DNA of 64,000 nt from Moraxella catarrhalis. GTDB lineage: Bacteria; Pseudomonadota; Gammaproteobacteria; Pseudomonadales; Moraxellaceae. The stretch covers positions 187,144-251,143 of the forward strand of contig NZ_LWAH01000001.1 of NCBI RefSeq assembly GCF_001632285.1. Direction: 5' to 3'. The position numbers and the translations under genes are program-made. Below the pieces are notes generated by a model that saw only the letters and a list, made by a program, of their open reading frames with translations, was not told where the DNA came from and searched no databases. The first letter of the stretch is position 1, and the number at the start of each line of letters is the position of its first letter. Shown in pieces: positions 15,170 through 24,763 of the stretch.

Positions 15170-16138
15170 ATGCAGTGGAGTGGTCTTTGGTTAATTTTAG
15201 CGTTGATGGTTGTGATTTTGGGCGTATTTTTTGTGATACGTAGTTTGCGTCGTAATAATTTGGTACTAGAATCGGAAGCCTTGGGCGTAAAAACCAAATA
15301 TGGATTACCAATTATTCCAAGAGATGAAAGGGAATTGCCGTCTAGAATTGAGAGTTCAAATAAAAAAGTAGAGCCTGAAGATGCATTATCCAGTATGGCT
15401 GCTGCTGTGGTGGCTGCACCTGTGATGTCACAAACCTCGCAAGCACAAATGGTTTATGAGCCTTTAACAGAGAATAATAAAGAAAATCAGGCAGATACGC
15501 AGGCAAAAATTGATGAGAATTCACAAAATCAAGACAGTGTTCGCGTCAATAATCCAAGTGGCGGTCTGTCGCACGCTCAAGATTGGCAAGCACATGATGA
15601 TGAAAATCAGGACGCTGATTATGTGGTAGATATGACCTTTGACAAACGCTCGGCTGTACTCGATGAGCATTTGGATGAACGCCGAATTTTTGACCAAAAT
15701 AACGACCCTTTGCTTAATGCAACAGAAACGGTGAGCATTGCCATTATGCCACGCAACTCGTTTGCTGGGTTGCCAGGTTGCACCGTACTTGAAATTGTGC
15801 GTACATATGGTATGAAATATGGCGTTATGAATCTGTTTCATCGCTATGAAAATGAAGATGGTACGGGTGATTTGTGGTTTAGTATGATGGGCGTTGGGTA
15901 TGAGGGAGTGTGTGCATTTGACTTAAACAGTTTGCCTGAATCTCATTTTATGGGGCTGACTTTATTTTTGGCATTACCGCATCCACATGCGTTAAGAGGA
16001 TTTGACAGTATGGTCTCGGTGGCACATATGATTGCTCAGGACTTGTCGGCAGATATGCTTGATGAGCAAGGCAATTTGTTTGATGATACTTATTTTGCTA
16101 AGCTTCGTTCGGTCGTTGCTGAGCATAACGCCAATTGA
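15170..16138 (+). CDS. zipA: Cell division protein ZipA
   Basis: Bitopic inner-membrane protein that tethers FtsZ at the septum. The 322-residue protein shows the typical layout: a short periplasmic N terminus, one membrane helix (about residues 5-24, LWLILALMVVILGVFFVI), a basic RSLRR stretch, a long acidic/polar linker (about 55-175) and a C-terminal ZipA FtsZ-binding domain (about 185-315, SIAIMPRNSFAGLPG, GDLWFSMM, FDSMVSVAHMIAQDL). ligA, its usual downstream neighbour, is absent. mutM follows convergently. Confidence 0.9.
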   Translation: MQWSGLWLILALMVVILGVFFVIRSLRRNNLVLESEALGVKTKYGLPIIPRDERELPSRIESSNKKVEPEDALSSMAAAVVAAPVMSQTSQAQMVYEPLTENNKENQADTQAKIDENSQNQDSVRVNNPSGGLSHAQDWQAHDDENQDADYVVDMTFDKRSAVLDEHLDERRIFDQNNDPLLNATETVSIAIMPRNSFAGLPGCTVLEIVRTYGMKYGVMNLFHRYENEDGTGDLWFSMMGVGYEGVCAFDLNSLPESHFMGLTLFLALPHPHALRGFDSMVSVAHMIAQDLSADMLDEQGNLFDDTYFAKLRSVVAEHNAN

Positions 16139-16148
16139 TGACTTCTCC

Positions 16149-16178
16149 AAAAAACAGCCCAATCGTGGGCTATTTTTT
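16149..16178. terminator. Bidirectional terminator between zipA and mutM
   Basis: A 13-bp stem with one mismatch (core AGCCCA / TGGGCT) and loop ATCG. An A-run on the left and T-run on the right serve both convergent genes. Confidence 0.85.
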
Positions 16179-16184
16179 GGCAAA

Positions 16185-17093
16185 TTAATTGTTGCTGCTT
16201 GGGTTATTGTGATCATGATAAGGTTGGCAGTTTGGACAATAGACGCTTGCCCGACCACTGATTTTGATATTTTCAAGTAAACTACCGCAAGTGGCACACG
16301 ATTCCCCTTGCCTGCCATAGACGAGCAAGGTTTGCTGAAAATAACCCGTCTTACCACTGCCAACTGTAAAATCCCGAAGGGTTGAACCACCTTGGGTAAT
16401 GGCACGAGCTAATATTTGTTTGATGTGATGAGTTAATCGTACCAGCTTATCTTCATGAACCAAATAGGCAGGCGTGAGCGGATGAATGCCTGACAAAAAC
16501 AAACTTTCAGCTGCATAAATATTGCCCACACCAACCACGACGGACTGATCCATAATCAGTGATTTGATGGGTTTATTTAAAGGTTTTTGATGAGATTTGG
16601 GACGCATGATGTATCTGATGAGATAGTTAGCATCAAAATCTTCGCTCAAAGGCTCGGGCCCTAAGTGTGCCAAAAATCGTGCGTAGGTGTTTGGCTGGTC
16701 GATATAATCATCATTGACGACCCAAAGAATCATGCCAAAGCGTCTAGGATCATGATAATGTAGAGTAATGATTTTACCATGAGAATCGGCAAAGTCAATC
16801 AAGACATGATCGTGCTTGCGGGGTGGTTCATTGATATGCTGTTGTAAGCTGCCCGACATGCCTAAATGAATCAGTAAAGTTTTTTGGCGACTGTCATGTG
16901 CGTGATAAAAATCCAGTAGTAAATATTTAGCACGCCGCTGTAGTTTGGTTAGGACAAAGCCAACCAAACTATCCAAATCTTTGGCAATATCATAGCGTAA
17001 GCGTGGATGCCTGACTTGAACGCATGTGACAGTTTGACCAATCAATGGCTCTAGGCTTAATTTTGTTGTCTCAACTTCGGGTAATTCTGGCAT
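16185..17093 (-). CDS. mutM: Formamidopyrimidine-DNA glycosylase
   Basis: Base-excision repair enzyme that removes 8-oxoguanine and Fapy lesions and cleaves the strand by beta/delta elimination. The 302-residue protein begins MPELPEVETTKL, giving the catalytic Pro2-Glu3 pair after Met removal. It has the helix-two-turn-helix region (VGVGNIYAAESLF) and a C-terminal zinc finger CATCG...CPNCQ (about residues 265-290). It is somewhat longer than E. coli MutM (269). It starts 29 bp after relA on the same strand and is probably cotranscribed with it. Confidence 0.95.
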   Translation of the reverse strand: MPELPEVETTKLSLEPLIGQTVTCVQVRHPRLRYDIAKDLDSLVGFVLTKLQRRAKYLLLDFYHAHDSRQKTLLIHLGMSGSLQQHINEPPRKHDHVLIDFADSHGKIITLHYHDPRRFGMILWVVNDDYIDQPNTYARFLAHLGPEPLSEDFDANYLIRYIMRPKSHQKPLNKPIKSLIMDQSVVVGVGNIYAAESLFLSGIHPLTPAYLVHEDKLVRLTHHIKQILARAITQGGSTLRDFTVGSGKTGYFQQTLLVYGRQGESCATCGSLLENIKISGRASVYCPNCQPYHDHNNPSSNN

Positions 17094-17122
17094 GATAATT
17101 GGCTAACTTTAGTCGGCTGATT

Positions 17123-19489
17123 CTAAGCGGTTGCACGGCGAGCATGTAGCACACTAGGCTGCTGTTCAATTTTATTGAGTAGGCGTGATAAATGTGCAAT
17201 GCCTGCCACCTCAACATAAAACTTCATATGACTGATTGCACCATCATTAAAGACAGTTTCAGCGCGGTGAATATTGACTTTTTCTCGATCAATCACATGC
17301 ACCAAATCACGCAGCAGTCCGTTGGTATTTTTGGCTTCAACATGGATGACCACAGGCTGATAGCGTCCAAAGCTTTCTTGCCAGTGTGCGATCACAGAGC
17401 GATCTGGTTCACGCTCAATTAAGCGTAAATACTCAGGGCAACCATCATTGTGGATGCTGACCCCGCTTGATAAGGTGATAAATCCAGCAATCGGTTCGCC
17501 ATGCACGGGGTTGCAACATCTTGCCAAATGTATCTCAACATTATCAAGGTCTTCAAGCTCAATTTTGTATTTATTGGGGCGAATTGGCTGTTTGATTTCA
17601 ATTTTGGCTTTATCAGGCACTTGGGTGGTTAAATTAAGCTTTTGGGCGACCAAATTACTGATCTGTGTGACGGTAATATCGCCAATGACCAACGCCACAT
17701 ACAGATCGTCTTCATGTTTGACATTCAGATCGGTAAAGTATTCTGATAGGCTGATTTGATTGGGTGAAATTGACAGACGATCAAACTCTTTAAGTAATAA
17801 CGCCTTACCTGTTTCAATATTTTTGTCCCGATCTTGTTTATTGAACCATTGACGCAGTTTGGATTTTGCCCGTGCGGTATGGATATAGCCAAGTGACGCC
17901 ATCAACCAATCACGATTTGGTTCACGATTGGATCTGGTGATAATTTCAATTTGGTCACCCGTTTTTGGCTGATGAGTCAGCGGTACATAGCGACCATTTA
18001 CCCGTGCACCTTGAGCACGGTTACCCACTTCAGTATGCACATAATACGCAAAGTCAAGTACTGTTGCACCTTTTGGCAGTTCAGTGATATCGCCATCACG
18101 GCTAAATACATAAATCCGCTCAGCATTATCAATATCAAGCTCGATATCTTCTTCGCCATCTGCTTTTTCATTGCCTAAAAGCTGACGCAGTGAGCTGATT
18201 TTTTGGGTAAGATAGTCGTCCTTTTTGGCCTTGAGTCCTTCTTTGTAATTGACATGCGATGCCTTGCCAAGCTCTGCTTCAAAATGCATATCAAAGGTAC
18301 GAATCTGAACCTCAAGTGTACGCTGCTCAGCGATGACTGCGGTATGTAGTGATTTATACCCATTGGGCTTAGGATTGGTGATGTAGTCATCAAATTGCTC
18401 AGGAATATGCCGCCATAAACCATGCACAATGCCCAGTGTATAGTAGCATTCGGCATTGGTATTGACCATCACACGCAAAGCACGAATGTCATAAAGCTGA
18501 TCAAAAGAAAGATTCTTTGACTTCATCTTACGCCAAATTGAATAAATATGCTTGACACGCCCTGACACTTCGCCTTGGATACCTGCACGCTCAAGCTCTT
18601 CGCTAAGCTTGGATTTAACCAGCTGAATATAAGCTTCTCGTTCGCTGCGTTTTTCGGCAAGCAGACTTGCGATTTTTTTATATTCATCAGGTGCAAGATA
18701 GCGAAATGCCAAGTCCTCAAGTTCCCATTTAAGCTGAGCGATGGAGAGTCGATGTGCAAGCGGTGCATAAATGGTCATCACCTCTCTTGCGACTCTTTTT
18801 TGGCGGTCAGGAGGTGCAAAGGACAGTTCACGCATTGCAAAGGTGCGTTCAGCCAATTTGATTAGCACAGCACGCACATCATTGGTTGTGCTGATGAGCA
18901 TGCTATAAATATTAGAAAGCTGCTCTCTTTGATTGGACTCAAAATAATCTTCAAGTCGTTGATTGCTCTCAATGCTTTCAGATAATCTGCCCATCGCTAA
19001 AGCATCCATCACCAAATGGGCAATATCCTCCCCAAAATTTACCCGAATCGTCTGAATGCTGACCAGTTCACGGCGTGCTGTACGATAAAGCATGGCGGCA
19101 GCTAAGGCATTTTCATTTTGAAAAAGATACGCCAAAATATCCGCCATGCCAATGCCTGTGATATAAGCACCTGAGCGGGTGACATGGGGCTTATTGGCAT
19201 GGATTTGTACAAATTGGCAGGCTTGGCGTAAGATGGGTAAATCTTCTTTACCAATACGAGCGGCAACATGACAAATCCAAGTCTCAATATCGATATCCGA
19301 TACATTGATATCGCAAGGGTTGGTCGTGCTACTACTGTGATCAACTGCACTGATGAGTTTGTGATTGGCAAGCTGTGCCTTAAAATCTGGATGCAGTTGC
19401 TTGGCAACCAAACTGGCTGCCAAAGTTGCACTATCCATGCTGCTACTATTACCGCCCAATAAGGGCAGGCTATCTCGTATCTGAACCAC
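17123..19489 (-). CDS. relA: (p)ppGpp synthetase RelA (hydrolase-dead RelA/SpoT homologue)
   Basis: Ribosome-associated alarmone synthetase of the stringent response. Over 788 residues the order is pseudo-hydrolase domain, synthetase, TGS, zinc-finger/helical region and ACT. The HD-domain catalytic pair is missing (ALAAAMLYRTAR at about residues 128-139, where bifunctional enzymes have a His-Asp). The synthetase region has EQFDDYITNPKPNGYKSLHT, with the acidic FDD of RelA rather than the RxKD of SpoT. The C-terminal RCCNPVHGEPIAGF and ACT domain are intact. It uses a GTG start with AAGGA 7 nt upstream. I therefore call RelA, with a SpoT expected elsewhere. Confidence 0.92.
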   Translation of the reverse strand: MVQIRDSLPLLGGNSSSMDSATLAASLVAKQLHPDFKAQLANHKLISAVDHSSSTTNPCDINVSDIDIETWICHVAARIGKEDLPILRQACQFVQIHANKPHVTRSGAYITGIGMADILAYLFQNENALAAAMLYRTARRELVSIQTIRVNFGEDIAHLVMDALAMGRLSESIESNQRLEDYFESNQREQLSNIYSMLISTTNDVRAVLIKLAERTFAMRELSFAPPDRQKRVAREVMTIYAPLAHRLSIAQLKWELEDLAFRYLAPDEYKKIASLLAEKRSEREAYIQLVKSKLSEELERAGIQGEVSGRVKHIYSIWRKMKSKNLSFDQLYDIRALRVMVNTNAECYYTLGIVHGLWRHIPEQFDDYITNPKPNGYKSLHTAVIAEQRTLEVQIRTFDMHFEAELGKASHVNYKEGLKAKKDDYLTQKISSLRQLLGNEKADGEEDIELDIDNAERIYVFSRDGDITELPKGATVLDFAYYVHTEVGNRAQGARVNGRYVPLTHQPKTGDQIEIITRSNREPNRDWLMASLGYIHTARAKSKLRQWFNKQDRDKNIETGKALLLKEFDRLSISPNQISLSEYFTDLNVKHEDDLYVALVIGDITVTQISNLVAQKLNLTTQVPDKAKIEIKQPIRPNKYKIELEDLDNVEIHLARCCNPVHGEPIAGFITLSSGVSIHNDGCPEYLRLIEREPDRSVIAHWQESFGRYQPVVIHVEAKNTNGLLRDLVHVIDREKVNIHRAETVFNDGAISHMKFYVEVAGIAHLSRLLNKIEQQPSVLHARRATA

Positions 19490-20163
19490 GGTAAATCCTT
19501 GTAAATCTAAAAAACAAATAGTTTCAATGATTTCTAGGTTGTATTATTATAACTCGTTAAGTTAATGCATTTGGGCTATTATCGCACCTTGCCATCAAAT
19601 TTTAAAGGACAAAAGCATAATTTTCAAACAAATCGTTATGCCAAAAAAGACAATCATCATCTAAAGACACTTAATATCATACAAAATCCCAGCGACACAG
19701 TATCAACTCAGCTGACCGTACCCATCTTGGCGTGTCTATACGGCTGTATATCATAAACCAAATCTGTTGAATTTTGATGAAATAAAACAAGCATTTGCCC
19801 AAAAGGTATGCTATAATTATTCTTTGTGAATTGTTCACACTCGCTATTTGATGACATCGCACCGATATTGATACGGAATTTTCCGAGCGTTCTAGATTTT
19901 TATCAGTTCAATACAATCAGCTTTTGATTGATTATCTTAATTTACTGTCGCGATGATTTTGGCTTGTAAGACTTGGGGGATAATCCCTTTTTGATAAGTA
20001 TTAGTCAAGCAACAGCGACAAACCTGCCACCACATTCAAAATGCCATTGATAAGATCCCAAGGCTTAAGCCCATCGGCTTGGCGACTTTGGCGGTCTGTG
20101 TTTTTTTATTAAATAAATACATTTGCATTGGCTCATCAGCGGGGCATATCAGTTGAGATAATT
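19490..20163. other. relA / DEAD-box helicase divergent spacer (674 bp)
   Basis: Contains a minus-strand TATAAT at 19546-19551 suitable for relA and a plus-strand extended -10 (TGC-TATAAT, 19809-19817). The latter implies a leader of about 340 nt for the helicase. Small open frames here (for example 19565-19756) have no ribosome-binding site or recognisable product. The leader contains short GC stems (AAGCC/GGCTT near 20072, GGGA/TCCC with T-run near 19976). Confidence 0.55.
19809..19817 (+). promoter_or_regulatory. Extended -10 promoter element of the DEAD-box gene
   Basis: TGC directly precedes a consensus TATAAT. No good -35 is 17 bp upstream, as is usual for extended -10 promoters. It predicts a start near 19824. 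Confidence 0.5.
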
Positions 20164-21909
20164 ATGACCGAATCAACCACCCAAACCACTGACAGCACCA
20201 CCGAAAATTTTGTACCACAGTTTAGTGACTTGGGACTTAATAAGCCCATCTTAAAAGCACTGACAAAAAGTGGTTATACCACACCCACGCCAATCCAAGC
20301 AAAAGCCATTCCGCACGCTCTAAATGGTCGTGATTTGCTTTTGTCAGCCCAAACTGGCTCTGGCAAGACGGCAGCATTTGTTTTACCTGTCTTGGATAAA
20401 ATGAGCCGTAAGCCGACCATCGAAAAGCATGTACAAGCACTTATCCTAACGCCAACGCGTGAGCTTGCACTACAAGTCCAAGACAGTGTACGACGCTATG
20501 GCGATGGCATGCGTAATATGTTTAGCGTGCCTTTGGTGGGCGGTGCACCTTATGGTGGTCAGTTGCGTGCCTTAAAAAAAGGCGTACAAGTCATCATCGC
20601 AACGCCAGGCCGCTTGATTGACCATATGCGTGAAGGCCGTGTTGACTTATCAAAACTAGATATGCTGATTTTAGATGAAGCAGATCGTATGCTTGACATG
20701 GGATTTGCAGATGATATCAAAGAAATTCTACAAAATACGCCCCAGACACGCCAAACCGTGATGTCCTCAGCCACTTGGGATGGTGCGGTTGGTAAAATTG
20801 CTGAAAGCTTTACGGTTAATCCTGAAAAAGTTTCTATTAAAGTTGAGTCAGCACATATCGATGAAAGTGTGTATTATTGTGATGATTTTAACCACAAAAA
20901 CAATATCTTGCTTCAAGTATTAAATAACCCTGAAATTAAGCAAGCGGTGATTTTTGCAGCCACAAAAATGTCTACAGAAAAATTGGCAACACAGCTTGTC
21001 GAAGCGGGTTTTAAGGCGCGCTATTTGCATGGTGATTTGCCTCAAGGCAAACGAAATCGTATCGTTAGCGATATGAAATCGGGCAAATGTGATTTGTTGG
21101 TCGCTACTGATGTTGCTGCACGGGGTATTGATATTTCAGCCATTAGTCATGTGATAAATTATGATTTACCTCGCCAAGTTGAAGATTATGTGCATCGTAT
21201 TGGTCGCTGTGGTCGGGCAGGCCGCACTGGCGTGGCGGTGAATTTATGCAGTATCGATGACAATCGTCAGCTTGAGCATATTAATCGTTATCTGAAGCGA
21301 CAAATGAGCGTCTCAACCATCGAAGGATTAGAGCCACGCCGTAATTTTGGTATCCAATCACAAGAGCGTCGCCGTGGTCGTGGCAAGCCTCAAAACCGTA
21401 CTCGCCAAGATGGTCGACAAAATTTTGAGCGTACTGAAAATAAATTTGGTAGCCGTAATCGCCATGAACATCGTCATGAGCGTTCATTTGAGGGCAAGCG
21501 TGAACGATTTGAGGATCGTGAACGCAGCGTTCATCGTCGTGAAAATGATGAAAATCGTGAGCGTCGCAATAGTCGCTTTGAGGCTCGCTCTGATCGCCGT
21601 TTTGATAAAAACAGACAAGGTTATTATCAAGCTGATGGCACAGCTCGCCAAGATAAAAAAGCGTATACGCACAATTTTGATCGCCGTGACAACGATCGTA
21701 ACGATACTCGATTTGATAAGCCTGCCAAAAAATTTGGCACACAAACCGACTTTGATCGCCCAAGACGCAACAAAGCATTTGGTGATAAAGCCAAGCCAAA
21801 TACAGGTTTTGATAAATTTGGTGGTAAGTCTCGCCCAAAGGCAGTTGAAGAGATCTTTTTTGCCAAGCGACAAGATAAAAAAGCCAAGCGTAGATTTGGT
21901 GAATTTTAA
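20164..21909 (+). CDS. DEAD-box ATP-dependent RNA helicase with basic Arg/Asp-rich tail
   Basis: RNA remodelling ATPase of the RhlE/CsdA group. In 581 residues the helicase core (about 15-385) has the Q motif and FSDLGLNKPILKAL, motif I AQTGSGKTAAF, Ia PTRELALQ, motif II DEAD in LDEADRMLD, motif III SAT, and motif VI HRIGRCGRAGRTG. The tail (about 390-581) is extremely rich in Arg, Asn, Glu and Asp and includes an RRRGRGK element, typical of an RNA-binding disordered extension. The ATG at 20164 is preferred to a TTG at 20128 that would add 12 residues. It interrupts what would be relA-rlmD adjacency. I do not choose between rhlE and deaD. Confidence 0.93.
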   Translation: MTESTTQTTDSTTENFVPQFSDLGLNKPILKALTKSGYTTPTPIQAKAIPHALNGRDLLLSAQTGSGKTAAFVLPVLDKMSRKPTIEKHVQALILTPTRELALQVQDSVRRYGDGMRNMFSVPLVGGAPYGGQLRALKKGVQVIIATPGRLIDHMREGRVDLSKLDMLILDEADRMLDMGFADDIKEILQNTPQTRQTVMSSATWDGAVGKIAESFTVNPEKVSIKVESAHIDESVYYCDDFNHKNNILLQVLNNPEIKQAVIFAATKMSTEKLATQLVEAGFKARYLHGDLPQGKRNRIVSDMKSGKCDLLVATDVAARGIDISAISHVINYDLPRQVEDYVHRIGRCGRAGRTGVAVNLCSIDDNRQLEHINRYLKRQMSVSTIEGLEPRRNFGIQSQERRRGRGKPQNRTRQDGRQNFERTENKFGSRNRHEHRHERSFEGKRERFEDRERSVHRRENDENRERRNSRFEARSDRRFDKNRQGYYQADGTARQDKKAYTHNFDRRDNDRNDTRFDKPAKKFGTQTDFDRPRRNKAFGDKAKPNTGFDKFGGKSRPKAVEEIFFAKRQDKKAKRRFGEF

Positions 21910-21922
21910 GTCTTTTTAACCC

Positions 21923-21960
21923 AAAACACCCTCAAAGATATGTTTTGAGGGTGTTTTTTT
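21923..21960. terminator. Terminator between the helicase gene and rlmD
   Basis: A 14-bp stem (core ACACCCTCAAA / TTTGAGGGTGT) and a 6-nt loop with a long T-run on the plus strand and an A-rich left flank serving the convergent rlmD. Confidence 0.9.
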
Positions 21961-21965
21961 GTGGT

Positions 21966-23459
21966 TTAAGCATCAATACGCTCAAATCGTGCGATGCTCT
22001 CAACATGACCTGTATGGCTAAACATATCCATCACACCAGCATGTGTCAGCCGATAGCCAGCTTCTATGAGTGCTTTGGTATCTCGAGCCAGTGTGACAGG
22101 GTTGCACGAGACATAAACGATGCGTTTGGCATTAAATTTGGGCAAGTATGTCATCACCTCCCAAGCACCTGAGCGGGGCGGGTCGATCAAAAGTGCATCA
22201 AAGCAATTATTGCCCGTTGCCCATGGCTGATCGCTTAAATCTTGGGTCAAGTCTTTGGCATAAAATTCAGTATGGGCAATGCCATTGGCACAAGCATTCA
22301 TTTTGGCGCGTTCGGTCATCTGCTCACTGCCTTCAACACCGACCACAAAGCCACTTTCGCCAACTTGTCTTGCCAATACTAAGCTAAAATTACCCAATCC
22401 GCAAAATAAATCCAGTACACGCTCACCTTTTTGTAGGTTTAACAGGCTGCTTGCCAAATCCATCATTTTTTGGTTGACGGATAAATTAACTTGCGTAAAA
22501 TCCAATGGCGAAAATTCATAAGTCAAATCAAAATTTGGTAGATGATAAAACAGACCACCTGTGGGTGGTACAGTCAGCGAGGTTGGGCGAGCATCTTCGG
22601 TATCGATGCGATGTACGCTGTCTGCGCCTTTTGGTTGTAAGAACAGTTGCCAGTTGCGAGCTGCAAAAAATTGACGCAATTTCGCCAAGTCTTCATCATC
22701 AAGCTCCTGCATATGACGCACAATAACCGCAACCGATTTGATGCTGTCAGGCACATGTGGCAGTGTCTGCCCCATGGCAATCTCAAGCTGTGGAATGCTA
22801 TCTCGTGCATTTAGGTCGGTGATAAGTGCTTTTAAATTTTTAAGCTCAAAGCCGATGCGTTTATCTAAGATATGGCATTCGTTGAGTTCTGCCAAAAAGT
22901 TGCTGGCGCGTTCACGAAAACCGACCAGTGCTGAGTCTTTTTTGGCAACATAGCGTACACCCATGCGTGCTTTGGTGCGATAGCCAAGACGATCGCCAAC
23001 CAAAGGCTCAAGCCAAATATCAGGCTCGATGCCTGCTTGATGTATGAGCAGCTCTTTTAGTACGGACTGTTTGAAATCAATTTGAGCATCTGCCTGCCAG
23101 TGCTGTAGACTACATCCGCCACACACCCCAAAATGTGGGCAGGGTGGCGTTTGACGCTGGGGATGGGGATGATTGACGACTTGTAAGGCATCACCTTCTT
23201 CAAAATTTTTCTTAGAATTGGTCATCTTAACCAAGACAGCCTCGCCCGGTAATGCAAAGCTGATAAAGACTTTTTTGCCTGCTTTATCAGGATTGTGGGT
23301 GGTGTTATCGGTCTCATAAACTGCCACGCCACGCCCATCGTGTGCTAAGTTTGTGATATGAAATTCAAGGGGTGGTGTATCTGCCAAACGCTTGCGTGCT
23401 CGAGCAGTTGGTTTGCCTTTTTTACTGGGGTTTTGAATAAGTGAATGCGTTTGGGTCAT
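21966..23459 (-). CDS. rlmD: 23S rRNA (uracil-1939-C5)-methyltransferase RlmD
   Basis: SAM-dependent rRNA modification enzyme with a [4Fe-4S] cluster. A TRAM domain (about residues 30-110) is followed by cluster cysteines [10 protein letters not shown], then the methyltransferase domain with [22 protein letters not shown] and the nucleophile motif [13 protein letters not shown] start it at 23459 (MTQTHSLIQ), giving 497 residues. The open frame extends to 23552, adding 31 residues with no better ribosome-binding site. It belongs to the conserved gacS-cysM-rlmD-relA neighbourhood, here interrupted by the helicase gene. Confidence 0.92.
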   Translation of the reverse strand: MTQTHSLIQNPSKKGKPTARARKRLADTPPLEFHITNLAHDGRGVAVYETDNTTHNPDKAGKKVFISFALPGEAVLVKMTNSKKNFEEGDALQVVNHPHPQRQTPPCPHFGVCGGCSLQHWQADAQIDFKQSVLKELLIHQAGIEPDIWLEPLVGDRLGYRTKARMGVRYVAKKDSALVGFRERASNFLAELNECHILDKRIGFELKNLKALITDLNARDSIPQLEIAMGQTLPHVPDSIKSVAVIVRHMQELDDEDLAKLRQFFAARNWQLFLQPKGADSVHRIDTEDARPTSLTVPPTGGLFYHLPNFDLTYEFSPLDFTQVNLSVNQKMMDLASSLLNLQKGERVLDLFCGLGNFSLVLARQVGESGFVVGVEGSEQMTERAKMNACANGIAHTEFYAKDLTQDLSDQPWATGNNCFDALLIDPPRSGAWEVMTYLPKFNAKRIVYVSCNPVTLARDTKALIEAGYRLTHAGVMDMFSHTGHVESIARFERIDA

Positions 23460-23745
23460 GTGAAAAGCTTGCCTGTCGTTAGATGGGTTTTTAAGCATTA
23501 TGGATTTTGAAACAATGAATGAACTGATCACAGTTTTATGGTATTTTATCAATCTATGATTAATAGATTATCAATGTTAGATATACCCTAATCATTTCAT
23601 CACTAAAAATGGGTGTGGTCATGTTAAACTGCACATTATAACATAAGTCAATCAGCTGTGGGTTTGATTGAGTCTGCTTGGTTGTCATGACATGAATCCA
23701 CTGATGAGTTTTTGGCTGATTTTTATGCGTTAAAAATCATTGCCT

Positions 23746-23970
23746 ATGCAAGCTTGGTTTTGTGTTTATGAAATACTGGCAGATGAGACTGTTTGGATGG
23801 TATCGGCGACAGCAGGTGTTGGCTGGGCGTCAAATTCAAAACGCCCACCCATGCTGTGGCTAAAAACAGCCATTTCTTGGATTTTGATATTGATTGCTGT
23901 ACAAATCATCATTCGATTTGTGATGGATATGGGCGAAGTATTTAATAACTCTTATCTTACAATCAAATAA
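23746..23970 (+). CDS. Possible small membrane protein, unknown function
   Basis: An open frame of 74 codons lies between rlmD and the exonuclease gene, on the opposite strand to both. The C-terminal half has a convincing hydrophobic helix (about residues 44-60, ISWILILIAVQIIIRFV), and the N-terminal half is polar/aromatic. No ribosome-binding site is clear, and an internal ATG at 23797 would give a shorter protein that keeps the helix. I do not recognise a family. It may be real because it fills an otherwise empty 500-bp gap. Confidence 0.35.
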   Translation: MQAWFCVYEILADETVWMVSATAGVGWASNSKRPPMLWLKTAISWILILIAVQIIIRFVMDMGEVFNNSYLTIK

Positions 23971-23981
23971 AGCGTCAAATC

Positions 23982-24755
23982 CTACCGTACCCAAGCATCT
24001 AAAAAGCTTTGATGGCGTAGCTTGCCAGCTGAATTGGTCAAGCTTTGTACAAATTGGTTGGTTTTGTCAATGAGTGCTTGGCATTCATCGGTAGAAGATT
24101 TGCCCGTTAAAGTCAGCCACCTTAAATAAATCAGCCAAGTATTTAGGACATCGGACTCGCAATAACAACTAAGGGCGTCCCATTGAGAGTTTTGTACCAT
24201 CGGCAAAACCTGCGAGCCATCAAGATTGCCTTTACCAGCAAATCCACACAAACTGGCAACCGTATCAAGTTTTTGGTGTAGTTTGTTATTATGCAGTGCA
24301 GTTTTGTCCATCAAATCAATATGCATCTCACCATAGCGATATGAATAGCCAAATTTTTGGGCACTGCCAAATAGTGCTGGTGCAGATAATTGGTGGTGCA
24401 TAGACCGATGCATCAAGACAGGTAAGTCAAAAGCCAATCCATTCCAGCTGACAAGCACAGGTTTTTTATCAAAGGCTCTTAAAAAATTGACCAAAATCTC
24501 TTTTTCGCTCATGGTTTGTAGTGTGAGAGATTTAAGATGAAAGGTCGTGCCATCAAACCATAAAAATGACAAGCAAGCGATTTTATGAAGTGGTAGACGC
24601 ATGAATTCTGTGCCTGATTCAGCATGACGCAGGGCAATGAGTGCAGTTAAAGCATCATCATCACCCAAATCGCCAAGCTCTGGATAAAGTCGCTTGCCTG
24701 TTTGTATGTCAGGTATGGTTTCAATGTCAAATACTAAAATTGGGGTGGAAATCAT
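23982..24755 (-). CDS. Predicted 3'-5' exonuclease, PolB-like DnaQ superfamily
   Basis: Cytosolic nuclease-like protein of 257 residues. The DEDD signature is visible: ILVFDIETIPD (Exo I, residues 7-17), SWNGLAFDLPVL (Exo II) and a C-terminal CYCESDVLNTWLIYLR block carrying the last acidic residue (Exo III). This corresponds to the family of predicted 3'-5' exonucleases related to DNA polymerase B proofreading domains. Its substrate is unknown. It lies 8 bp downstream of cysM and is probably cotranscribed with it. Confidence 0.85.
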   Translation of the reverse strand: MISTPILVFDIETIPDIQTGKRLYPELGDLGDDDALTALIALRHAESGTEFMRLPLHKIACLSFLWFDGTTFHLKSLTLQTMSEKEILVNFLRAFDKKPVLVSWNGLAFDLPVLMHRSMHHQLSAPALFGSAQKFGYSYRYGEMHIDLMDKTALHNNKLHQKLDTVASLCGFAGKGNLDGSQVLPMVQNSQWDALSCYCESDVLNTWLIYLRWLTLTGKSSTDECQALIDKTNQFVQSLTNSAGKLRHQSFLDAWVR

Positions 24756-24763
24756 GCCAAGCC

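Noticed and set aside
19565-19756. Small frame in the relA/helicase spacer
   Set aside because: No ribosome-binding site, no hydrophobic or domain pattern, and composition like the surrounding spacer.
21281-21919. Several long overlapping open frames (129-190 codons) on both strands
   Set aside because: They mirror the low-complexity Arg/Asp-rich tail of the DEAD-box helicase, whose codon bias suppresses stops in other frames. None has a family signature or start signal.
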